A stretch of 64,000 nt of DNA from Ponticaulis sp. (GTDB lineage: Bacteria > Pseudomonadota > Alphaproteobacteria > Caulobacterales > Hyphomonadaceae): contig NZLU01000023.1 of NCBI GenBank assembly GCA_002692725.1, positions 124,001 through 188,000 of the forward strand, read 5' to 3'. The notes under the pieces are model-generated. The model was not told where the DNA came from, did not search any database, and saw only the letters and a list, made by a program, of their open reading frames with translations. Below, in pieces: positions 9,202 to 17,665 of the stretch. The translations under genes and the position numbers were made by a program. The stretch's first letter is position 1; every line of letters starts with the position of its first letter.

Positions 9202-9489
9202 CTAGTGTTGCTGCGCCTGCGAGAAGGTCATGTTGCGCAGATCAAGCATGACTTCGAGTGCGCCATTTTCTTTCTCACAAAGCCGCTCCAGCGGCACAAT
9301 CACTGCCTTTAAGAGGTCATAGTCACGATTGTCGCCAATTTTTTGCCCTGCTTCATCCAGACAAGTCAGCCGATAATTGACCTCATTTTTGGCCGGAAAT
9401 GTCCGTGCAAAGATGATTTTCTCCGCACCCGGAAGTGCCGCACGTTGCAGTGCGGCAATCCATGCTTTTCTGTCTTCCATTGAGATCAT
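9202..9489 (-). CDS. Small hypothetical protein
   Basis: 95 residues, with no signal peptide or membrane segment and no family that I recognise. Charged, probably cytosolic; it begins MISMEDRKAWIAALQRAALPG. It starts 12 bp after the stop of the CocE/NonD hydrolase gene on the same strand, so it is probably the second gene of that operon. GAGTGAG, overlapping the upstream stop, may serve as its ribosome-binding site; ATG 9480 is an alternative start. Confidence 0.55.
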   Translation of the reverse strand: MISMEDRKAWIAALQRAALPGAEKIIFARTFPAKNEVNYRLTCLDEAGQKIGDNRDYDLLKAVIVPLERLCEKENGALEVMLDLRNMTFSQAQQH

Positions 9490-9501
9490 GAGAAATAAGG
9501 C

Positions 9502-11178
9502 TCACTCGCCATTCGGATAGATGATGGGCAGATAGATCGCACTTGGACGGTCTTCTGTCAGGTAAATCGTGTTTTCTGCCACGCGCGGCTCCACACCCGG
9601 TGCCGGATTTTCTCCCGTATTCGGGTTCAGATCAAATCGGGGATAGTTCGATGATGAAACCGTTACCTGAATTTTGTGGCCCTTCTCGAACGTGATCGCT
9701 GTATCCCAGAGATCGATCTGCATTTCTTCGGGTGTGCCGGGATACATCATTTCGATTTCATCTGGCATGCGGCCATTGCGATACCGGGTCCGCAGAGCGC
9801 TATCGAGCACAATCGCCTCATAACCATCGGGATAAACGTCAACCAGTTTGACCATGAAATCAGTGTCCGGACCGTCCGTGGCGGCAAACAGATTCATCGT
9901 CACCGGACCCGCAATCACGACATCCTCGTCGAGCGGCGCTGTTTCAAACCGCAGATAATCCTGGCGATCGCCAATCACTCGCTGATCCATCGGGCCACGT
10001 TCAAAGGTGAGGTTGGCGCCGCCGACGCTCGGCACCGGGTCAGCCGGATCGAAGGTATAGGTCATGGTCTCGCCTTCCTCCGGTTTATCGGGCGAAAGCG
10101 TGCCATCGGCATGGAGGTAGTATGCACGTTCGCGCGGAGCAGGCGGCCAGTTGCCAAATTCCATCCAGCGGTTTTTGTGGGTCACTGCACCCTTGCGGGC
10201 CGAGGCCATCATGAAGGCGTTGACTGGCGCTTCATCCATAATGCCGTTCTCTTCGCCCTTCAGCCAATAGCTGAACCAACGGATTTCCTGATCGACACCA
10301 TCGACGACATTGCCGCGCAAGCCGCCGCCTTCATACTCCAGATCACCGGACAGCGGGCCATGTCCGAACGGTCCCATAGTCAGTTTCTGATTGCCGCGCG
10401 CGCCCTCCGCGCCTTCATTCTGCAGATAGCTGAAATTGCGGACATTGCCCTCGTTGAAGATGTCGTACCAGCCGCCATAATTATACATCGGAATGTCGAT
10501 ATATTTGCGGTTCTCATTGATCTCGCCATTGGCCCAATAGGCCTTGTCGGGATAGTTCGCCGCGTTGGCTGCGATCACCTCTTCGGCAATGCCCTGACGT
10601 CGCGACCAGTCACCGGAATCCTTTTCCTTGAAGGCCCCGCCAATGAACGACCCGGTCAGACGGGAAGACGGCGCAACCACCACATAGGCGGCTTCGAGGT
10701 GCGGCGGCGCGTAGGTGGCAGCCAGGTTCGATGTAATGCCCATGGCCGATCCGCCGGTAATACCGACCTTGCCATTGCACCAGTTCTGCTCGGCCATCCA
10801 CTCGATCGTGTCATAGCCATCCGGGCCATCATCGACGAAGGCGCGATAAAAGCCTTCAGACCGGCCCTTGCCCCGGACATCCTGCACCATGAAGGCAAAG
10901 CCCGCATCAGTGTATTTCTTCGCGGATTCGGGATTGGCATACCGCGCATCCTTCAGATACGGCGTCCGGGTAACGATGCAGGGCCAGGGGCCTTCGCCGT
11001 CCGGCAGGAACACATTCGCCGCGAGCTTTGTTTTATCTGTCATGACGGCGAAGGCTTCAAACGACCCTTCCGGCGGGGCATAAGCCTCAAGCGTCGGTTT
11101 GGCCTCTTGCGCACTGGCAATCATCCCCATGGTCGTTACGGCAAATATAGCCGCAATCGCGGTGAGCGTGTTTCGCAT
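9502..11178 (-). CDS. CocE/NonD family (X-Pro dipeptidyl-peptidase-like) exported hydrolase
   Basis: About 558 residues with a signal peptide (FAVTTMGMIASAQ). The S15-type catalytic domain shows GKVGITGGSAMGI near residue 145 (nucleophile Ser; usual form GxSxxG), DGPDTDFMVKLVDVYPDG (catalytic Asp region) and TMGPFGHGPL (His). The C-terminal jelly-roll domain ends in the expected SSNYPRFDLNPNTG. ATG 11178 is chosen because GGGAGA lies just before it. It probably cleaves acyl, ester or dipeptidyl substrates in the periplasm; the exact substrate is not readable. Confidence 0.88.
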   Translation of the reverse strand: MRNTLTAIAAIFAVTTMGMIASAQEAKPTLEAYAPPEGSFEAFAVMTDKTKLAANVFLPDGEGPWPCIVTRTPYLKDARYANPESAKKYTDAGFAFMVQDVRGKGRSEGFYRAFVDDGPDGYDTIEWMAEQNWCNGKVGITGGSAMGITSNLAATYAPPHLEAAYVVVAPSSRLTGSFIGGAFKEKDSGDWSRRQGIAEEVIAANAANYPDKAYWANGEINENRKYIDIPMYNYGGWYDIFNEGNVRNFSYLQNEGAEGARGNQKLTMGPFGHGPLSGDLEYEGGGLRGNVVDGVDQEIRWFSYWLKGEENGIMDEAPVNAFMMASARKGAVTHKNRWMEFGNWPPAPRERAYYLHADGTLSPDKPEEGETMTYTFDPADPVPSVGGANLTFERGPMDQRVIGDRQDYLRFETAPLDEDVVIAGPVTMNLFAATDGPDTDFMVKLVDVYPDGYEAIVLDSALRTRYRNGRMPDEIEMMYPGTPEEMQIDLWDTAITFEKGHKIQVTVSSSNYPRFDLNPNTGENPAPGVEPRVAENTIYLTEDRPSAIYLPIIYPNGE

Positions 11179-11411
11179 AAATCGTCTCCCATCAGCCACA
11201 GATTATTGCTCAGCGGTCTCTCGATCGGACACTAGCAAGAGATCAGAAGAGCGCAATAATGCGAAAGGGCAATTTTTCGAGAGCAGATCTGTCAGACTGG
11301 GAAAGAGAAAAAGTCTGAACATGTTTGAAGAAAAGCAGTGCTTCGCCATGACACACCCGGGTTAATAGGCTAGGATTTGTGCCGGGCCAGAAGGGTTTCA
11401 GGAGGGGTATC

Positions 11412-12224
11412 ATGAAAAAGTCAGCAAAGGCCGCAATCGGTCTTTTTTTGAGCGCTTGTTCAGTCGGGATGATCGCACATGCACAATTAGATCCATCACC
11501 GGCGATACCAATTGATCGTCCAGAAGGCGTGTTTCACAACAAGGCTGGTACTGGCGAGCTGATCTGTGTGCCTATTCCACCCAATCCGGGTGATGACTGG
11601 TTCCGCTCCCTTGCTTGGGATCAGCGCATGTTTGGCACGCGTGGACCGTGTGATCCGGATCTCGAATATATTGATGAAGGCACATGGGGCCGCACAGTCC
11701 TGCTCAGCGGAGTGGATTCAGCGGGCCGTCGCGCAGACTTCCGTTTCTATGTGCTGAACGAGACTTATGCATGGGCGCTCGGCTCCGCGAGCCGGATTGA
11801 AGGACGTGGTCGGGCTGCGAACTTCGATGCGCTTCTGGCGACGGAAGTGTTTTTCCGGCGGTTCTGTTCCGCTGACGCCGCGCTTGGTCTTGGAGCTGCT
11901 TCCTATGAAGGCGAGACCGCGGCCAATCATCGGCTTTCCGGCGCACGTGCAGATGTCATCTCGCAACAGGTAAGCCGTGTTGCTCCGCGTTGCACAACCA
12001 GTTCGACGCCGGATGTCTATTCGGTGAATCTCGGCGAACACGCTGAGACGCCGGACGCAAACACAGCCGACCAGCGCAAAGTGGTCATCGTTCTGATGCG
12101 AAATGCGCAAGAGGGTGTGAATATTGGCGAAGCGCTAAAGGATGCCGTTGGCGATCAGGAACTTGTCGACGGCTTTGCGCTCAAGTATTACGACCTTCTG
12201 CAGGTCAGTTCGTATCAGGGCTAA
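11412..12224 (+). CDS. Exported protein with degenerate OmpA-like C-terminal domain
   Basis: About 270 residues. A signal peptide ends near AHAQ. The N-terminal half is unrecognised. The C-terminal half has OmpA-like spacing: an EGETAANHRLSGARADVISQ helix and a final NTADQRKVVIVLM strand. In OmpA domains these contact peptidoglycan, but the usual NxxLSxxRA / NRRVEI residues are only partly kept. The start has a strong AGGAGGGG site. Four bases are shared with the convergent phosphatase gene. Envelope location is inferred. Confidence 0.65.
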   Translation: MKKSAKAAIGLFLSACSVGMIAHAQLDPSPAIPIDRPEGVFHNKAGTGELICVPIPPNPGDDWFRSLAWDQRMFGTRGPCDPDLEYIDEGTWGRTVLLSGVDSAGRRADFRFYVLNETYAWALGSASRIEGRGRAANFDALLATEVFFRRFCSADAALGLGAASYEGETAANHRLSGARADVISQQVSRVAPRCTTSSTPDVYSVNLGEHAETPDANTADQRKVVIVLMRNAQEGVNIGEALKDAVGDQELVDGFALKYYDLLQVSSYQG

Positions 12225-12883
12225 GCCGCGCCCTGTTCACCAAGGGGAAGGCCCGGCATCGGGCCTTCTCCGGCAACGAAATGCTCAATTTCCATTCTGT
12301 CGCCAATTTCCGTCACCCGGATCACGGTCTCATTGGTCTGCTTAACCTCAAGCACCTGCTCCGGGGTAAGCCCGGTTAGCCGTCCCACCATCACACGAAT
12401 GATAAAGCCATGTGCCAGCACAGCGCGGGTTTGGGCCGGATGCGCTGCTGCCTCAGTCAGAAAGCTGTCGGCACGCACTTCCAGATCTTCAAAATTTTCA
12501 CCATTGGGCGGGCGATAGCCATAGCGGTCAGTCACCCAGGCATGCCATTCCTCCGGGCGTTCAACGCGAATATCGGCATAGAGCATGCCCGACCAGTCGC
12601 CTGAGCTCCATTCCTTCAGCCGGTCATCGAAAGTGGGATTGGCGGCCAGCGGCATGTGCTTTGAGATGATCGCAGCGGTCTGGCGCACGCGAATTTGCGG
12701 GCTCGCCCAGACGTGCTCAATCCCGAGGTCTTTCAGCCAGCGCCCATTCACATCGGCATGGCGTTTGCCATTCTCGTTGAGATCAGACTCCCACTGGCCC
12801 TGCATACGCTTTTCAGCGTTCCAGACGGTTTCACCATGGCGCACAAAATACCAGACACGATCAGCTTGAAGCTGTTCTGCCAT
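12221..12883 (-). CDS. Histidine phosphatase family protein
   Basis: About 220 residues of the phosphoglycerate-mutase-like fold. The RHG motif is in WYFVRHGETVWNAEKRMQG. The second half of the active site has ASPQIRVRQTA (Arg), LKEWSSGDWSG (the conserved Glu region) and VLAHGFIIRVM (second His). Such enzymes act on varied phosphoesters, and the substrate cannot be assigned. ATG 12883 has GGAGGG eight bases upstream; an earlier ATG at 12904 lacks one. Confidence 0.9.
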   Translation of the reverse strand: MAEQLQADRVWYFVRHGETVWNAEKRMQGQWESDLNENGKRHADVNGRWLKDLGIEHVWASPQIRVRQTAAIISKHMPLAANPTFDDRLKEWSSGDWSGMLYADIRVERPEEWHAWVTDRYGYRPPNGENFEDLEVRADSFLTEAAAHPAQTRAVLAHGFIIRVMVGRLTGLTPEQVLEVKQTNETVIRVTEIGDRMEIEHFVAGEGPMPGLPLGEQGAA

Positions 12884-12926
12884 GTTGGAACCCTCCATCC
12901 GCAATCAGATGGAGCAGGACTTAGCC

Positions 12927-13481
12927 CTAGAACACCCATTCATCAATGCGACGGTTGAGATCAATCTCGATTTCGAGGTCTTCGCCCTTGCTGAAGCCCT
13001 GGCCGACACTGACGGGCGCGAAGATCAACTTCTTCCATGCGCTTCGATAGGTCGATTTCAGCATCGGATTGTCGCAGGACACGCGCACGTTTTCCGGCGT
13101 GCCGACTTGCGGCAGGTCAAAGGTTATCCGGCAGCTTCCACCAAACCCATCCATGCGGGTCGCTGCATCAAGTTTGATGTCCAGCGGGCTGACGGACCAG
13201 TCTTTCCAAACCCGCATCTGCGTGTTCGGCATGGCCTCGACCGCACTGACATACAAATCCTCAAAAACGCCTGCCTTCACGCAATCATCCCGTGATTGCG
13301 CATAAGACACCATGGCCAGATAGCCGCCAAACTGGACAAGCCCATTGTCGAGCAATTGCGTGATCTTCGCAGCGCTTTCGAGGGTTTCAGCACTCGGCGT
13401 GCCTGCACACGCCTGCGCGATTGCCGGAGCGCTCATCGCAAGACTTGTCAGACATCCAAAAAGGCAGGCAATCCGTTTCAC
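12927..13481 (-). CDS. Periplasmic protein with TonB C-terminal-like domain
   Basis: 184 residues starting at GTG, with GAGGAA upstream. A signal peptide (LTSLAMSAPAIAQA) is followed by a helical part. The C-terminal segment CRITFDLPQVGTPENVRVSC...LKSTYRSAWKKLIFAPV is laid out like a TonB C-terminal domain (strand, turn, Ser, helix, W-x-F-x-P). It lacks the N-terminal TM and proline-rich parts of real TonB. The role is unknown; the domain assignment is by pattern only. Confidence 0.6.
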   Translation of the reverse strand: MKRIACLFGCLTSLAMSAPAIAQACAGTPSAETLESAAKITQLLDNGLVQFGGYLAMVSYAQSRDDCVKAGVFEDLYVSAVEAMPNTQMRVWKDWSVSPLDIKLDAATRMDGFGGSCRITFDLPQVGTPENVRVSCDNPMLKSTYRSAWKKLIFAPVSVGQGFSKGEDLEIEIDLNRRIDEWVF

Positions 13482-13573
13482 TTCAGAAATTCCTCGAACC
13501 TTGGGTTGAACCCCTTGAGGAATGAATATTATGCGATGTTGGCGGCGTCCAGCGACATGTGCAGCGCCGGTGC

Positions 13574-14134
13574 TTATTTCGGTCGCTTGTCCGGATTTCT
13601 GGCAAAATACCGCTCAGCGTAATGCAGCGCGGCGGCATGATGGCACTGCTGCGGCGTGACACCGTCAAAGTTTAGATAATCCTCATAGGCCATATCAAGC
13701 ACCTCGATCTCTTCAGTGGCGTCGAGGTCCTGATCATGCGTTTTCAGAGCATTAAAGGCGAGGAAGAACCAGACCTGATTGTTCTGGGTCGCCCAGTTCG
13801 AATAGGCGTGGCCAATTTGAACCCAATCATCTGATGTATAGCCCGTTTCCTCGCGCAATTCGCGTTTCGCAACATCGAGATAATCGGTCTCGCCGGGCTC
13901 AGAACTTCCCGCGGGCAGCCCCAGCGTGATGGCCTCGGCGCCGTGGCGATATTACTGGATGATGATCAGTCGTCCTTCAGGTGTGAAGGCGAGCACAGAC
14001 ACCCAGTCAGGGTATTCAATAACGTGATAATCCTCGAGTATCTGACCGGAGGGCTGTTCCACCTTATCCGTACGCACGCTGAGCCATGGATCTTTAAAGG
14101 TCTGGCGAGAAGAGAGCACTTTCCAGGGTTTCAT
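13574..14134 (-). pseudogene. Nudix hydrolase interrupted by an in-frame TAA
   Basis: One reading frame of 187 codons encodes an ADP-ribose-pyrophosphatase-like Nudix protein, but codon 61 is TAA (13952-13954). The stop falls in ...GRLIIIQ(stop)YRHGAEAITLG, where homologues normally have Q-Y/F-R. The Nudix box follows intact (GSSEPGE...RELREETGY, with one extra residue in the X7 spacer), then the rest of the fold to residue 185. A single C-to-T change in a CAA codon would explain it. It could be a pseudogene, a sequencing error or readthrough. It overlaps the upstream gene's stop by one base (TGATG). Confidence 0.75.
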
Positions 14135-14394
14135 CAGCGATTCCGTCCGAAACGGCGCGTCCGTTCAAACGCGTCATTCTTCTCTTCAGCGGTCATGTAG
14201 AGACCGGGACATTTAAAATGAAGAAGAACCGGAGCTCCCAATCCAATCAGCAGGCCAAGCACGGCCGCAAACCATATGGGCGTGACGCTGAAGGTGAGCA
14301 GGAATGCCAGAAAACCGGCTCCGACAAGAAATTGATCGATCAAACTGCCCGTCGAGCCGTTCAGAAAGTCCATCCATTTGAATCGTCCGCGCAA
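14134..14394 (-). CDS. Small two-TM membrane protein
   Basis: 86 residues with two hydrophobic segments (LVGAGFLAFLLTFSV and WFAAVLGLLIGLGAPVLLHF) and a basic C-terminus. It starts at TTG with GGGAG seven bases upstream. The stop overlaps the Nudix start by one base, indicating translational coupling. I do not recognise the family. Confidence 0.6.
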   Translation of the reverse strand: MRGRFKWMDFLNGSTGSLIDQFLVGAGFLAFLLTFSVTPIWFAAVLGLLIGLGAPVLLHFKCPGLYMTAEEKNDAFERTRRFGRNR

Positions 14395-14421
14395 ATTTTA
14401 CTCCCTGAGTTTCATCCGGCA

Positions 14422-14703
14422 CTAATGCCTGTTTCTGGCTTTTACCCGTTCTCTGAGTGACAAGCGTTGCTCGGAAAGAGATTTACGTTTTGGCTTAAAG
14501 AACAGCATCCAAAAACCAACACAGAGACAGACCAGCAGCCCGATGACACCGATGACGAGCGCCTCTATGCCATTATCAGGACCAAATATAGCTTCTGCCT
14601 GCGACAAGATGAGTGCCAGAAACCCGAACCCCAGAAACCACATCAACAGAAAGCCGTAACTTCGGACGAGCTGCGCTAGAAAGTATTCGAGAAAGCGCAA
14701 CAA
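14422..14703 (-). CDS. Small two-TM membrane protein
   Basis: 93 residues: an N-terminal hydrophobic stretch (YGFLLMWFLGFGFLALIL), a second one (ALVIGVIGLLVCLCVGFWMLFF) and a strongly basic tail. It starts at TTG 14703 (TTG 14700 is also possible), six bases after the peptidase stop, and so is in the same operon. No family is recognised. Confidence 0.55.
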   Translation of the reverse strand: MLRFLEYFLAQLVRSYGFLLMWFLGFGFLALILSQAEAIFGPDNGIEALVIGVIGLLVCLCVGFWMLFFKPKRKSLSEQRLSLRERVKARNRH

Positions 14704-14709
14704 AACTGC

Positions 14710-17163
14710 TTATTCCCCCGGTTTCAAATGCTGATCCAGAAACCGCATGCGCGTCTTCATCAGATGCGTTGAAAGCGCCTGTCCACGGATGCCATGCCGC
14801 TGACCGGGATAGGTCATCAGGTCAAACAACAACCCGCGCTCCTGCATGGCCGCCATCAGACGTGTGGTGTTATCGAAGGTCACGTTGTCGTCTGCCATGC
14901 CATGCATCAGAAGCAGCGGCGGCAGATCGCCTTCCCACCGGTCGAGATGATAGAAGACCGACGACTTCTCATACCCGTCGGCATTGTCCTGCGGGGTATC
15001 CATATAGCGCTCAGTGTAGAAGGTGTCATAGAGCGCCCAGTCCGTCACCGGAGCGCCCGAGGCGGCCGCGGCGAACGTGCTGGGCTCGGCCTGCAGCATC
15101 ACCATCAAGGTCATATACCCGCCATAGCTCCAGCCCTGAATGGCGATGCGGTCGGGATCAACGAAAGGCTGGTTTTTCAACCAGTCCACGCCAAGCAGCT
15201 GGTCGCGCACTTCTGGCCCGCCCGTCTGGCGATAGATCACATCCTCAAACTGCTTGCCGCGATTGTAAGAGCCGCGATTGTCCAGCCGGAAAACCACATA
15301 GCCCTGATGGGTATAGAACTGATCCGTCATCCGCTCCCAATTGCGATTGACGGTCTGCACATGTGGCCCGCCATACACCTCGACAATAACCGGATATTGT
15401 TTCGTCGGGTCAAAATCCGGCGGAGTCTGATAGCTGTAATGAAGCGTCTGACCATCTTCAGCCTCCAGCGTGCCATAGGTCGGAACCGTGTGGTTTGCGA
15501 GGTATGGGAAATAAGGATGACTCTCATCCAGCCTGTTTTCCTCAATCCATGCGATCAGCTCGGTTTCCGGGCAGATCATGCGTTCGATGCGCGCCGACAT
15601 GGGCGTGGTGTCGATGCAGGTGGAGTCCGGCAGGCGCTCCCAGCCTTTCTCTTCCAGCTCGTCATCGGTGTGAACATGAGGCACGCGATAAAGCCCTGTT
15701 TGTGGCGGTTGCGTTGGCGAAGAGGACGTGCCGACAAAGCTCTTCCCATCCGGGCTCATGGTTACGGACCAGCTCTTGCCAGCTTCAGTGAGGCGGATGG
15801 GAGGTGGCCCATCAACGAGACGAAGACCCGCACAACCCTGACACGTGTTTATCTGATAGGATGTGATGGCTTGCCGATAGAGATGTTTCTCCAGCGGCGT
15901 GTCCATATAGCCCGTGAAATAGACGAAATTGTTTTCGATATCCACGCCCTCAATGGCGCTGACGACCCATTCGCCATCCGTGATGCGGATATACTTTTCG
16001 CCTTCACGCGAATTGGCGATGATGTGCCGATAACCATGCCCATCTTCTTCAGAGGTTGTGAGAATCCAATCATCTGTGACGGTAAAATCCTTGCTGAGAT
16101 TGACCCAGCGTGACTGGCTTTCTGCAGACGCTGCCTCCACTGTCCAGTCCGGCGCTGAACTCTCGAGATAACGGATGAGGCTCTGGTCGCGGTTCACCGC
16201 CTGGGTGACCATTTTCTCGCCGATCCAATTCACCCGCGTGAGATACTGGTCCGTCGCCGGGCCCCAATCCTCGCGGCGCCAGTTCAGTTCAGTCGCTTCG
16301 CCACTCGCCATATCGCGCACAAACAGATCCACAATCGCATTCGGGCGTCCGGCTCGGGGATAGCGCTGGTCGATGACGGTGGTCTTGTCGGCGGCGATGT
16401 CGAAGCGCTCGATGACATCGACCGTGCTTTCGTCTACTTTGGTGTAGGCGACATAGCTTTCGTCAGGTGACCACCAATAGCCCGTATACCGGCTCATCTC
16501 TTCCTGCGCTACGAACTCGGCCACGCCGTATGAAATGGCGTTTTCCGGTTCAGCATCCGGCGTGATTTGCGTTTCCGTGCCGGTGGCGAGCTCTATCACC
16601 ACCACAGCACCATCGCGGACAAAACTCACATAATTACCCTGCGGCGAGACCTTCGCGTCGTATTCGAAGGCCTCGGTCTCGGTCAGCTGCCTCGTCTCCG
16701 GCCCATTCGCCGTCAACGTCACGAGGTGCAGATCGCCGCCGATCGGCACGAGAATCGTATCCGCCGTGCCCCAGTCATAATCGACAATACCGCGTTGGCC
16801 CGCAATCCGCTTGCGCTCACGTAGAGCCTTCTCTTCTTCTGAGAGTTCGACCTCTTCAGGCTCCAAAAGTGTAGAATCCACCAGCAGGCTCTGCTCGCCC
16901 GTTTGCACATCAAACTGCCAGAGGTCATAGCGCGAACCATCACTCTCCCGTCCTTTCAGAAACGTCACGCGTTTGCCGTCCGGTGAGAACTTCACACCGC
17001 GAGGCGAGGGGCCTGAAAGCGAAGGGGAGGAATAAAGGCGCTCGATGGTGAGTCGCGGTGCGTCAGTCATGTTTTCCGAAGGATCCGATTGAGAAAAGCC
17101 CGGCGTGCCTGCGCAGGCAGCAGAGAGCATCATAAGAAGAGGCAGAGAGAAATGTTTGTGCAT
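14710..17163 (-). CDS. Dipeptidyl-peptidase IV-type S9 serine peptidase
   Basis: 817 residues. The N-terminal signal ends at a Cys (SAACAG), perhaps a lipoprotein, although the -3 residue is atypical. The beta-propeller holds AEFVAQEEMSRYTGYWW, the Glu-Glu pair that binds the substrate N-terminus in DPP-IV. The C-terminal alpha/beta hydrolase domain has the nucleophile in QGWSYGGYM, the Asp in GMADDNV and the His in GQRHGIRG. Removal of X-Pro dipeptides in the periplasm is expected. It heads an operon with two small membrane proteins and the Nudix gene. Confidence 0.93.
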   Translation of the reverse strand: MHKHFSLPLLMMLSAACAGTPGFSQSDPSENMTDAPRLTIERLYSSPSLSGPSPRGVKFSPDGKRVTFLKGRESDGSRYDLWQFDVQTGEQSLLVDSTLLEPEEVELSEEEKALRERKRIAGQRGIVDYDWGTADTILVPIGGDLHLVTLTANGPETRQLTETEAFEYDAKVSPQGNYVSFVRDGAVVVIELATGTETQITPDAEPENAISYGVAEFVAQEEMSRYTGYWWSPDESYVAYTKVDESTVDVIERFDIAADKTTVIDQRYPRAGRPNAIVDLFVRDMASGEATELNWRREDWGPATDQYLTRVNWIGEKMVTQAVNRDQSLIRYLESSAPDWTVEAASAESQSRWVNLSKDFTVTDDWILTTSEEDGHGYRHIIANSREGEKYIRITDGEWVVSAIEGVDIENNFVYFTGYMDTPLEKHLYRQAITSYQINTCQGCAGLRLVDGPPPIRLTEAGKSWSVTMSPDGKSFVGTSSSPTQPPQTGLYRVPHVHTDDELEEKGWERLPDSTCIDTTPMSARIERMICPETELIAWIEENRLDESHPYFPYLANHTVPTYGTLEAEDGQTLHYSYQTPPDFDPTKQYPVIVEVYGGPHVQTVNRNWERMTDQFYTHQGYVVFRLDNRGSYNRGKQFEDVIYRQTGGPEVRDQLLGVDWLKNQPFVDPDRIAIQGWSYGGYMTLMVMLQAEPSTFAAAASGAPVTDWALYDTFYTERYMDTPQDNADGYEKSSVFYHLDRWEGDLPPLLLMHGMADDNVTFDNTTRLMAAMQERGLLFDLMTYPGQRHGIRGQALSTHLMKTRMRFLDQHLKPGE

Positions 17164-17215
17164 AGCTGACGTTTTAACGTTGTTTTTCGCGCTGTCATCG
17201 GTTCAACTTCGAATC

Positions 17216-17665
17216 ATGAACGAAGCACAAGCTTTATTTGAGACGGCAAGACGTATTGCTGCGGTCGCTGAAAGCGAAGAAGAGCTCACCACTGCCGCTG
17301 GGCTTATGCGTCAATCTGCTGAATTAGGGCATGGCGCTGCTGCGGGCGCGTTTGGCACAATGGTCATGCGTGGGCAGGGCGTTGCTTCAGATCCTGAGCT
17401 CGCCCTTCGATACTGGACGCAGGCGGCCCTCGATGGCGCGGACGCCGACAGCGCCTTCCGCCTCGGCATGGCCTGTCGCGATGGTCTGATCTGCACACAA
17501 GACCTCGCCGCCGCGCTCGCCTGGTTCCTTCTGGCTCGGGATCTTCTGCATGATGTCGTCCTGCCGGATATCGACTCCCTGCAGTATGAGATGGACGAAG
17601 CGACCCGCGCCGAAGCCTATTCGCTTTACGACCACCTCCGCGAAAACTCAGAACATTTGCGCTAG
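17216..17665 (+). CDS. Sel1-like repeat protein
   Basis: 149 residues from ATG 17216. Two to three Sel1-like helical repeats are visible: AAGLMRQSAELGHGAAAGAFG, GQGVASDPELALRYWTQAALDG and DGLICTQDLAAALAWFLLA. These solenoids act as protein-interaction scaffolds. No signal peptide, so cytosolic. It is divergent from the DPP-IV gene and overlaps the convergent cytochrome gene by four bases. Confidence 0.8.
   Translation: MNEAQALFETARRIAAVAESEEELTTAAGLMRQSAELGHGAAAGAFGTMVMRGQGVASDPELALRYWTQAALDGADADSAFRLGMACRDGLICTQDLAAALAWFLLARDLLHDVVLPDIDSLQYEMDEATRAEAYSLYDHLRENSEHLR

Noticed and set aside
9676-11235. 519-codon open frame antisense to the CocE/NonD hydrolase
   Set aside because: It runs opposite a gene with complete catalytic motifs, has no protein features, and is explained by GC-rich codon bias leaving the complementary frame open.
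14794-16113. 439-codon open frame antisense to the DPP-IV gene
   Set aside because: Same reasoning: the sense strand holds a full S9 peptidase and the antisense product has no recognisable domain.
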